Of a stretch of 13,954 bases of DNA, positions 1 to 7,230 are shown in pieces. Source of the stretch: Phycisphaerales bacterium UBA966 (GTDB lineage Bacteria; Planctomycetota; Phycisphaerae; Phycisphaerales; SM1A02); NCBI GenBank assembly GCA_002292895.1, contig DBCE01000094.1:3302-17255 (forward strand), given 5' to 3'. A model generated the notes under the pieces. The model was not told the DNA's origin, searched no databases, and saw nothing but the letters and a program-made list of their open reading frames with translations. Within the stretch, counting starts at the first letter, position 1, and each line of letters opens with the position of its first letter. Made by a program: the position numbers and the translations under genes.

Positions 1-3000
1 CGGCGGCTGCCGAACAATTGCTGCAGCGTGTTCGCCAACTTCACCGCGCGGGCTTGTGAAAGTGTGAAAGTGCGAAGTACCGGCTTGTTGGTTGGCTCGG
101 TGCCCTTGGCACCGGCAACGATCTTGGCGGTCGCATCAAGAATCTGATCAATGTCTCGCGCGGGTGCGGAAATCACCAGCGTTCCACCTTGCGGATCGGC
201 AACCACTGACGATCGCCGGGCGATGTCACCAATGCGCCCACCCGCGGGGGTCATCACAGCAACCGTTTGCAGCACCACCTCGCGAAGCGCTGCTGTATCA
301 GCACCAGCCGGAAGCTGCACCACGCGGACCACGCTGCCAGCCGGAGCGATGGACTGCTGCGCTTGCTGAGCAAGGCGCTGCGCGCGCTCCACGGCGCGCT
401 TGGAGCCAACGATCACCAGACTGTTGGTCTTTGGATCAACCGTGATAGTGACACGCGTGTCATCATCTTGGTCGATCGTTGCCGCCTGATTCATCCCGCC
501 GCTCGACTGCGCAAGTGCGGTGGCAAGAAGCGCGGCTGCAAATCGCGGCGCGCGCGGAGTGGCTTGCGAGCGTGCGTTCGGCTGGGGAAGCGGAGCAGCG
601 CGCTGTGCTGGAGTGCTCGGATTTGGAGTTGCGGCGGGCCCGGGAACGGCAGGAGCCGACGGCGTGGATGCCGGTGCAGCAGTTGGTGCACCAGTCGAGG
701 CGGGCTTGGCCTGCTGCGCACGCTTCATCAACTCTTCCATCGTGACTACTTCAGCGCCGCCGCCACCTTCGCGATTCAATGATCGCTCCAACATGCGTGC
801 AAGCTCAGAGGCATCGCCACGTGATGGATCGATGGCTACTGTGCGCATCTCCCGTCCAGACACGCCTGCTGCGGCGTCCACTTGCTCAATCACGCCTTCA
901 ATTTGCGTGTGCTGTGCCGCAGTGGCGCGGACAATCAAACTGTTGGAACTGGCGTTCACCGTGACCAATGGCGCAGCCGCGCCCGATGGATCGTTGGCAA
1001 ACATCTGCGTGATGGTCTGCGCAATTTCTGCCGCTTCTGCATTACGCAGGGTGACCACGCGCACTTCTTGCGCGCCGCCTTGCGGTACCGATTCTGCATC
1101 AAGCTGCGCCACCATCTGATCCGCGGTTTCCAATACGGCGGGCGGACCGCTGATGATCACCGCGTTGAGCCGAACATCAGCCGCAACACGCACGGGTGCC
1201 CTGTCAAGGCCGCGGCGCAAGTATTCCTGGCGAAGACTCTGCGGCATGTCACGCAGACTCATCATGGCCCGGTCGGAGAGCAGTTTCTCCACCAGCGGCG
1301 CGAGCGTTTCTGCGCGGGCGTGCTTCAGCATGACCGTCTTTACTTGCGCAGTATCCGCTGTCCCATTCTTATCAAGCGGGTCGATCAGCTTCTCAATGGC
1401 GTCAAGATCCGGAGCGATTCCCGTGAGGATCAGCGCGTTGGAGCCAGTCGCAGGGACAATGGAAACCTTCATCGGATCCTGTGTCGCTGGACTTGGCATC
1501 GCAGCAGAAGCTTGCTGCAGCGCGGGCGCCAGTTGATTTGCATCCGCGAATGTCAATGCATGAACGCGGACTTGCTGAGTGTCGGCGCCGGCAACCGCCG
1601 GAGCTGCGTCCAGTTGTGCCACCAATTGGTCAGCCACTGCAATCAATGAATCCGGTGCGCTGACAATCAATGTTCCGGTTCGACGATCGCTGGTCACTTC
1701 GACTTGGCTCTCGCCACCAGGAATGTCGCGTCGAGCGCGGGTCGTGAGCACTTGCTTGAGGAGCGAGCTGACCTGATCAGTGCGGCCACTCTTCAGTACA
1801 TACGTCTTGAAGCCTGCAGCTGGCACACCTTGCAATTCCTTAACCACCGCGTCAACCTTGGTAAATGCCGCCTCGTCGCCAGTGACAATCAGCGTTCGGC
1901 TAGCAGACTCCACTTGCACGGTGACTTCTGGGCTCTTGCGACCGGCAACCGACGGAGCAGCCAACGCGCCACTCTGCGCAAGACCACGGATACTCGCAGC
2001 AATCTTGTCGAGGTCGCCACGATCGATACGCCAAGTGCGCACCCCTGCTTGTGGCGGCGCTTCAATCCGGTCAAGCTGCGCAACGATTGCCTCAAACTGC
2101 GCTTTGCGTTCGCCTGGGCACTCAACAATCACCGTATTGGTTGCGGCATCAGCGCTGATGAAGATGTCCTTTTGCTTCTGCAAGTGCGGAAGCGGACGAC
2201 CGCGCGCATCAAGCGGCATGGGTGGTTGCGGATAGAGCTTGTCGAGCGCCGCTGCTACTTCCACCGCACGACCAACACGCAACGGAATGATCACCGTCTC
2301 GCGCTGACCATCTTTTTCTCCGCTGCGATTGACACTCTCAATGAATTCGCGAATTTCTGGGAACACCTCTTCATGAGCAGTCACAATAAGGGTGTTGGTA
2401 GCCGTGTCCGCATCAACACGAACTGGCTTCTCGCGGCGCAGGTCGGCAGGACGTTGGTCGTAACGCGCCGTCAACAATTGCGCCATTTGGCTTGCATCGG
2501 CAGCACGGACCTGCAGCAGTCGCAGCGGCGGGAGTTGGCCAGGAGTCACAGTATCAAGCTGCCGGACCACTTCTTCGACCGCTGCTAGTTGCGCGGGCTC
2601 GCCAACAATCCACAGTGAATTGGTCTGTTCAATCGGTTCAATGGTTGGCGGTGTGAATGGGCGCGAGGGATCGTCCATCTGGGTCTTAGCAACTAAGTCA
2701 CGGACCGATGTTGCAAGTTCAGACGCCTTGGCCTGGCGCACTGCCACCATACGCCCGGTGCGATCCGCGCGGTCAAGTGTGGCGACCAGCGTGGCGATGG
2801 ATTTCAATTGTTCTTCCGTGCCCGTGACACTCAACTGACGGAGCGTGTCGATTCCTTCAATTTGCGGCTCCGAATACTGCGTGCCGTCCTTGGGAGTCAG
2901 AATCTGCTTCGCCATCTGCTGCAGTGCTGGTGCAACCTTGGTCGCCTGCGCGTACTTCAGTTCAAACACCCGAGTGGAACGTTCGATCACCGTCGCTTGC

Positions 3001-4142
3001 TCCGCCAATTTCAGCGCCTGTTCAAACCGGGCGATGGCGGCTTGGGTGCCAGCAACGGTCAACGTGCGGCCATCACTTGCAATACCAATATCAAGCTCGC
3101 CTTCCGGACTCCGCGGATCGCGCTCCGAAGCAAGAATGCGCTTGGCGGCGGCGATGGCTTCGGCGGGCTTGGCTGCCTGAACCTTCAACACCTGCGTGCG
3201 GCGTTCAATGCGACCGGCCTGATCAAGAATGTCCACGATGCGACGCACTTGGTCGCTCTCGCTGGAGAGTGCGCTCACAATGACGCTGCGGCCATCGGGA
3301 CCAGCAGCAATCGTGACCACCTTGCGCTGTGCGGCAGTTTGTAGATCACGGATTTGCGGAATGATGCTGGTGGCATCGGCGTTACGAAGCGGAATCAGCG
3401 TGACGGTCTGCGGATCAATGTCATCAACGCGAGCGCTGCCCGGAACGCGGCGATCACCATCGAGCGCTTCGATCAGTGCAGCACCTTCGGAAACGCTTTG
3501 GGACGGCCCAACAATCGCTAGCTTGCCAACCTCGTCCATCGCCAACACCGTGGGCTTCAATTCCTTGGGAAGCGTGGCGTACAGTTCGTCAAGGCGCAAC
3601 TTCGCCTCGGTAGGAGTGACTCCGCGCAGCATGACGGTTCGCACACTCCGTGTCACCGCTGCGGGCGCGCCAGGAACACCAGCACCGGCTGATCCCCCAG
3701 AGGGAACGTCGAGCAATTCAATCACATCAGCAAGCTGCAACAAGCGCGACCGAACTCCACGCGCAACGATCGCGTTCGTGCGCTCGTCAGCGGTCATCGA
3801 GAGGCCTTCCATCTTGCTCTCTTCGATCTTGGTCTTCTTGCCGTCTGCGCCGATCACATACTCAACCTGCCGCTGACCAATGAGTGATGAAAGGCTGGCG
3901 ATCAGCGTGTTCGCCTTGGCATGACGGAGTGGGTAAAAGCGCACCTCATTGTCGGGCTCGGCATGATCAATCGATTCGATCATCTTGAGCATGCGTCGCA
4001 CTTGACCGGCTGTCTCCACCAGGATCAAGGAGTTTTGCGCTTCAAGCGCGGTGACTGATCCGTACGTACCAACCAAGTTGGCCAACTGCGTAGAAATTGG
4101 CCCAACCCGCGCGGTCTTCAATGGCAGCATCAGCGTGACAAT
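1..4142 (-). repeat. Tandem array of secretin N1-type domain repeats inside gspD
   Basis: My hand segmentation, in protein residues: 1, 160-218; 2, 225-304; 3, 325-387; 4, 404-466; 5, 473-540; 6, 547-616; 7, 621-689; 8, 698-764; 9, 774-850; 10, 858-930; 11, 935-1004; 12, 1014-1083; 13, 1091-1174; 14, 1184-1248; 15, 1257-1423 (split by a linker); 16, 1429-1501; 17, from 1513, cut by the window edge. Units are about 60-85 residues with 5-20 residue joints. Shared features are an opening strand and helix of the type L-xxAxAxxLxxxL, a second strand with (T/S)N(S/T/A)LIV, and a closing helix ending in QLD or similar. The copies are strongly diverged, so this is an ancient domain duplication rather than a recent DNA repeat. 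Boundaries are good to a few residues only. Confidence 0.85.
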
Positions 4143-4619
4143 GGTGTCATCGGTCACTGTTGCGGGAAGATCATTCACAAACGTAGGAATGTTCTCCCGC
4201 TTCATATCTGCAAGCTTCTGCAAATACAGCTTGTCCTTCTCAACCCGCAACATCACGTTCTGGGTTTGTAGAAGTTGATTGAGTGTGGAGAGCGCTTCCG
4301 GCAGCGTGTAAGCGCGCGCGCTGATGTAGTCCACCGATCCCTTGGGCACTTCCGTCTCGCGAACAATTGGCAAACTGGTCGTGCGACTGAAATAGTCAAG
4401 AATCTGGTCCCATGACTGACCTTTAAATGCAAAGCGAATGCCGCCCGAGGTTGGTGCGGGCGAATCCTGCATGCTGCTCGCCGTTGAATCCGCCGGCGTG
4501 CTGGTCACGTTGCTTGCGGGCGCTGCAACGACCGGCGTAGTGAGCGTGGTGGCAGAGACTGCAAGGATTGCAAGAACCTCTGGAATCATTCGGCTGGCGT
4601 TCGATATCTTCGTATTCAT
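1..4619 (-). CDS. gspD: Giant GspD-like secretin, N-terminal part (3' end beyond the window)
   Basis: Outer-membrane secretin subunit of the T2SS, through which folded substrates would leave the periplasm. The frame is open from the ATG at 4619 to the left edge: 1539 full codons plus two bases, no stop. An AGGA at 4628-4631 lies 8 bases upstream of the ATG, and the previous gene stops 14 bases upstream. Residues 1-35 look like a Sec signal peptide (K4, R10, hydrophobic 15-33, AxA-type end VAAPA). Residues 61-137 resemble the N0/STN domain. From residue 160 onward N1-type (secretin_N) units follow one another: 16 complete and one cut by the edge. The typical unit begins with a strand like VRTVxLxxAxA and ends with TNSLIV-G followed by a helix closing in LD. 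The secretin pore domain is not reached, so the assignment rests on the N domains, the signal peptide and the operon. Alternative: a periplasmic N-domain protein without a pore. A normal GspD is about 650 residues. Confidence 0.88.
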   Translation of the reverse strand, partial: MNTKISNASRMIPEVLAILAVSATTLTTPVVAAPASNVTSTPADSTASSMQDSPAPTSGGIRFAFKGQSWDQILDYFSRTTSLPIVRETEVPKGSVDYISARAYTLPEALSTLNQLLQTQNVMLRVEKDKLYLQKLADMKRENIPTFVNDLPATVTDDTIVTLMLPLKTARVGPISTQLANLVGTYGSVTALEAQNSLILVETAGQVRRMLKMIESIDHAEPDNEVRFYPLRHAKANTLIASLSSLIGQRQVEYVIGADGKKTKIEESKMEGLSMTADERTNAIVARGVRSRLLQLADVIELLDVPSGGSAGAGVPGAPAAVTRSVRTVMLRGVTPTEAKLRLDELYATLPKELKPTVLAMDEVGKLAIVGPSQSVSEGAALIEALDGDRRVPGSARVDDIDPQTVTLIPLRNADATSIIPQIRDLQTAAQRKVVTIAAGPDGRSVIVSALSSESDQVRRIVDILDQAGRIERRTQVLKVQAAKPAEAIAAAKRILASERDPRSPEGELDIGIASDGRTLTVAGTQAAIARFEQALKLAEQATVIERSTRVFELKYAQATKVAPALQQMAKQILTPKDGTQYSEPQIEGIDTLRQLSVTGTEEQLKSIATLVATLDRADRTGRMVAVRQAKASELATSVRDLVAKTQMDDPSRPFTPPTIEPIEQTNSLWIVGEPAQLAAVEEVVRQLDTVTPGQLPPLRLLQVRAADASQMAQLLTARYDQRPADLRREKPVRVDADTATNTLIVTAHEEVFPEIREFIESVNRSGEKDGQRETVIIPLRVGRAVEVAAALDKLYPQPPMPLDARGRPLPHLQKQKDIFISADAATNTVIVECPGERKAQFEAIVAQLDRIEAPPQAGVRTWRIDRGDLDKIAASIRGLAQSGALAAPSVAGRKSPEVTVQVESASRTLIVTGDEAAFTKVDAVVKELQGVPAAGFKTYVLKSGRTDQVSSLLKQVLTTRARRDIPGGESQVEVTSDRRTGTLIVSAPDSLIAVADQLVAQLDAAPAVAGADTQQVRVHALTFADANQLAPALQQASAAMPSPATQDPMKVSIVPATGSNALILTGIAPDLDAIEKLIDPLDKNGTADTAQVKTVMLKHARAETLAPLVEKLLSDRAMMSLRDMPQSLRQEYLRRGLDRAPVRVAADVRLNAVIISGPPAVLETADQMVAQLDAESVPQGGAQEVRVVTLRNAEAAEIAQTITQMFANDPSGAAAPLVTVNASSNSLIVRATAAQHTQIEGVIEQVDAAAGVSGREMRTVAIDPSRGDASELARMLERSLNREGGGGAEVVTMEELMKRAQQAKPASTGAPTAAPASTPSAPAVPGPAATPNPSTPAQRAAPLPQPNARSQATPRAPRFAAALLATALAQSSGGMNQAATIDQDDDTRVTITVDPKTNSLVIVGSKRAVERAQRLAQQAQQSIAPAGSVVRVVQLPAGADTAALREVVLQTVAVMTPAGGRIGDIARRSSVVADPQGGTLVISAPARDIDQILDATAKIVAGAKGTEPTNKPVLRTFTLSQARAVKLANTLQQLFGSR
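450..740 (-). other. Pro/Ala/Ser/Thr-rich linker with a hydrophobic end, inserted in secretin repeat 15
   Basis: Residues about 1294-1390 of the secretin separate the first helix of repeat 15 (ending near SLNREGGGGAEVV) from its TNSLVIVG strand. The segment opens with a short charged helix (MEELMKRAQQ), continues as a disordered-looking Pro/Ala/Thr/Ser stretch at about 1305-1358, and ends in the hydrophobic run RFAAALLATALAQSSGG starting at R1359. It then has an acidic DQDDD before the strand resumes. The hydrophobic run looks like a signal-peptide core with an ALA|Q cleavage site, but no start codon lies suitably close upstream in frame and the reading frame is continuous. I therefore treat it as an internal insertion and not a second gene start. 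Confidence 0.7.
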
Positions 4620-4633
4620 GTGTCGTGTCCTGC

Positions 4634-5740
4634 TCACGGCGCTTCAAGCGCGCGGGCCTCCAGACTTTCTCCAACGCGCACGCGATACGTCGCGCCGCCC
4701 GCCACTATCCGCGCTGCATCGGCATCAAGGCCAATGAACGAAAACTCTGCAATCGATTCATTGACACGCAGTACGCGTGTCTCGCCGTTGCCGGCGTTCT
4801 TGAAGTACGCCTCAGTACCGGCAGGTCCATCAACCACACCAGTGAGAAGCCACAGTCCGTAGGGAAATCCGCCCGTAATCTCCGGCTCAGCCGCGGCGGT
4901 TGCGCCGGGAACTTCGGTCGCTGCCGCGGACGCCCCAAGGGGCGTTGCTGGCGCGGTCACTAGCGTGTTCGCTCCGGAGCCTGATGCTTGTGGAACACGG
5001 AAGGGGTTGCGTGCAGCAAGCGCTGCGTACTTTGAAAATCCAGCCAACGCTTCCGCGGTTGGGGCGCCCGGCAGCGATGCAGGCTCCTGACCTGGAACAA
5101 ACGCGGTGCTCAGACGAATGGTCACTCGCATGCGACCGCCATCTTTGATTGGGTCAAACTTGATGGCTTCCACGCGCTTCAACATTGGATCCACCGTGAT
5201 TCGGTACACCAAGCGCAGCACCTGATCAACGGCGCCTTCGCCGGATATGGTGGCGCGCAACTCCACAAAGTCAGGCTCATCGCGCATGGACCGCGGAAGT
5301 GCCAGGCGCACAAACTCTTGGCGAGCTGGTGACTTGCGCTCCACTGCCGCGCCGGTGGCAACCATCAGATCACGAACACCAGTCTCTTCTGCAATGCGAT
5401 TCAGTCGTGCTCGCAACGCCGTATCAACCGCATCGGTTCGCTCGCCGAGGGATCGACTCACTGCAGCAGAGATCCGACGGTCAATCTCCGGACGTCGTTC
5501 TCGCTCTTCACGGACGCTTCGTAAGAACTCACTGGTGCGTGCAATGTCCGCCTCTGCACCGGCGCGATCAAATCCAGAGAATGATGTCAAGCGACCGCCG
5601 TGAATCATCCAACCAAGCACTCCAGCCATCAGCGCCGCGCCGGTCCACGAAAGCGGCACGCGCAAACGAACTGGTACCAACGCAGTGAGGCGTTCGCCCC
5701 ATGCAGCTACTGTTGATTTAGAGGTCTCCGTGCTACTCAT
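4634..5740 (-). CDS. gspM: GspM/PilO-like scaffold protein with a C-terminal PilP/GspC-like domain
   Basis: 368-residue inner-membrane scaffold protein of the secretion platform. Residues 1-28 are cytoplasmic and basic, 29-46 form one membrane helix, and 60-125 are a charged, probably coiled-coil helix rich in E and R. Residues about 126-212 look like the ferredoxin-like periplasmic domain of PilO/GspM (FVELRATISGEGAVDQVLRL). Residues 240-260 carry AARNPFRVP, then a Pro/Ala/Thr linker. Residues 295-365 look like a small beta domain (LLTGVVDGPAGTEAYFKN, then VLRVNESI, then YRVRVGESLEAR) of the kind found in PilP and the GspC homology region, which bind secretin N0 domains. The ATG at 5740 overlaps the stop of the gspL-like gene by 4 bases, and GAGGTG (5745-5750) precedes it by 4. 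The next gene is the secretin, which fits a docking role. The M/PilO call is fair; the C-terminal PilP/GspC call is inference from motif pattern. Confidence 0.72.
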   Translation of the reverse strand: MSSTETSKSTVAAWGERLTALVPVRLRVPLSWTGAALMAGVLGWMIHGGRLTSFSGFDRAGAEADIARTSEFLRSVREERERRPEIDRRISAAVSRSLGERTDAVDTALRARLNRIAEETGVRDLMVATGAAVERKSPARQEFVRLALPRSMRDEPDFVELRATISGEGAVDQVLRLVYRITVDPMLKRVEAIKFDPIKDGGRMRVTIRLSTAFVPGQEPASLPGAPTAEALAGFSKYAALAARNPFRVPQASGSGANTLVTAPATPLGASAAATEVPGATAAAEPEITGGFPYGLWLLTGVVDGPAGTEAYFKNAGNGETRVLRVNESIAEFSFIGLDADAARIVAGGATYRVRVGESLEARALEAP

Positions 5741-7224
5741 CGCACACCTCGGCGGCTTGATACTGCGGCACTGGCGGGTCGCTGCACGGGTGGGCCGTCC
5801 AGCGAATCGATCACCATTTCCACAGCCACTGGCAGACGGCGCCCCGCTTTACCCTCGGCACTGGTGGGACGAACATTGAACTCACGCTTCGAAACTAATG
5901 ATTCCCGCAACGCATCCGCAGTGGCACGATCGGCCGCTTCGGCATCGATCGCAATCCGAACTTCGGATGGAATCTTCATCGTTCCATCCTTGGCAACGGT
6001 GGCTTCGTCGGACAGTGCCTGACCATTCCAACCTGTCAGCACCACGCGCGTTGCGTCCGGCGCAAAACCAGCGATGTACGCCAGCGAGTCAAGCCATGGA
6101 AGATCCGCATTGGTCCATGCTTCAATGTGCCGAGCGCGTAGTTCGTCGCGCTTGAACTGCCGATGCTCAAGCAGTGCACCTTCAGCCTTGGCGCGCAATT
6201 CAGTGCGACGCGCTTCAATGGTGCCCCGCTCCTTGCGTCCGATGGTCCAGCCCATGGCATAGGCAATTCCAATGATCGCAACGACTGCGTACAACTGCAT
6301 GCGCCGACGCGCCGCCAAGTCTGGGGCGCGGCGCGGATTTGCCAAGTCAATGCGCTCGCGCTTGCGCGCCCCCTCCAAGAGCAGCCCAACGAGTGGCCAC
6401 GCAGCGCCGGGGTCGACTTTGCATGTCACATCCGGGTGCGAAGCCAAGTGCGAAACCGGCAGACCGGCGTCGCCAGCGAGCGCCGCCACTACGCGTGTCG
6501 CAACAATTGTTGGACCAATCACGTCAATCGCTGCAGGCCGCTGGTCAGGCTGCTGCAATCGGAATCCGGTCCATGAACGACGTGCTTCTGTCACGCTTGC
6601 GTCGGCATCCGGGTCAACAACCGTCGCGCCGCGCGTTGCTCGCAGTCCATCACGACCCGCCACTACCAGCTCAACTGCATCGCCGCACAGGTCGATGGCG
6701 GCATCCGGTGCATCGTTGTCGTCGGCACGCGCATCAACTGCAGGCAGCGTTTCCAACAGGTACGCGGTTCCAAATGTGCGCGGCGCAATGCGCTCAACAG
6801 AAACACCAGCAGCAACGGCCATCGCTCGCACAGCGGCAATCTCTTTCGCCGAAGCAGCTACTGCCCATGCCTCCGCACCGATCGGAACAAAGTCAACCAC
6901 TGCATCAGCAGAGACGGCCGCTTCGCGCAGCATGGCCAGGCGAACCATTCCGGCAATCTCATCGCGCTCGGCACCAGGCAACACCAATCGCTTAAACGAC
7001 AATCGATCGCGAACAATTGTCCAGGTGGCACGGTCGGTGGCAATACCCGCGTTGCGGAGTGCCAACGCAACAAACGCGCCGCGTACGGCGTCGTTGCCGC
7101 TAATAACTTCGGTTGGCAATTCGATATCCACGCACCGCGCCACAGTGGCACGGCCGCGTTCTACGACTGCCTCCACCGCGCGGAGGCGCCGGTGGCCAAG
7201 ATCGATCGCTACCTGTGATTTCAC
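5737..7224 (-). CDS. gspL: GspL-like protein, PilM-PilN type (actin-like domain plus membrane anchor)
   Basis: 495-residue scaffold protein joining the cytoplasmic ATPase ring to the periplasmic scaffold. Residues 1-285 resemble the actin-like domain of PilM/GspL, opening with VAIDLGHRRLRAVEAV. Residues 291-299 (RIDLANPRR) match the short PilN motif that in type IV pili docks into PilM, here in the same chain. Residues 309-328 are the single membrane helix, 330-370 a basic/acidic helical region, and 374-475 a PilN/GspL-like periplasmic domain (LPWLDSLAYIAGFAPD, then VRIAIDAEA). The nucleotide-binding motifs look weakened: the usual Lys of the first phosphate loop is Arg, and the second loop reads AIDLCGDAVEL where DxG is typical. 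The start is a GTG six bases after the gspK stop. I see no Shine-Dalgarno, so it is probably translationally coupled. It ends in a 4-base overlap with the gspM-like gene. Confidence 0.82.
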   Translation of the reverse strand: MKSQVAIDLGHRRLRAVEAVVERGRATVARCVDIELPTEVISGNDAVRGAFVALALRNAGIATDRATWTIVRDRLSFKRLVLPGAERDEIAGMVRLAMLREAAVSADAVVDFVPIGAEAWAVAASAKEIAAVRAMAVAAGVSVERIAPRTFGTAYLLETLPAVDARADDNDAPDAAIDLCGDAVELVVAGRDGLRATRGATVVDPDADASVTEARRSWTGFRLQQPDQRPAAIDVIGPTIVATRVVAALAGDAGLPVSHLASHPDVTCKVDPGAAWPLVGLLLEGARKRERIDLANPRRAPDLAARRRMQLYAVVAIIGIAYAMGWTIGRKERGTIEARRTELRAKAEGALLEHRQFKRDELRARHIEAWTNADLPWLDSLAYIAGFAPDATRVVLTGWNGQALSDEATVAKDGTMKIPSEVRIAIDAEAADRATADALRESLVSKREFNVRPTSAEGKAGRRLPVAVEMVIDSLDGPPVQRPASAAVSSRRGVR

Positions 7225-7230
7225 TGGTAT

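Noticed and set aside
450..560. A second secretin-like gene starting at the internal signal-peptide-like segment.
   Set aside because: No suitable start codon precedes the hydrophobic run in frame, the frame is unbroken, and the split halves together make one normal N domain.
1704..2588. Plus-strand open frame of 294 codons, and others like it at 882-1649 and 3229-3876.
   Set aside because: All are antisense to the continuous secretin frame. The secretin frame carries a regular repeat pattern right through these stretches, while the plus-strand frames show no family motif and no ribosome site.
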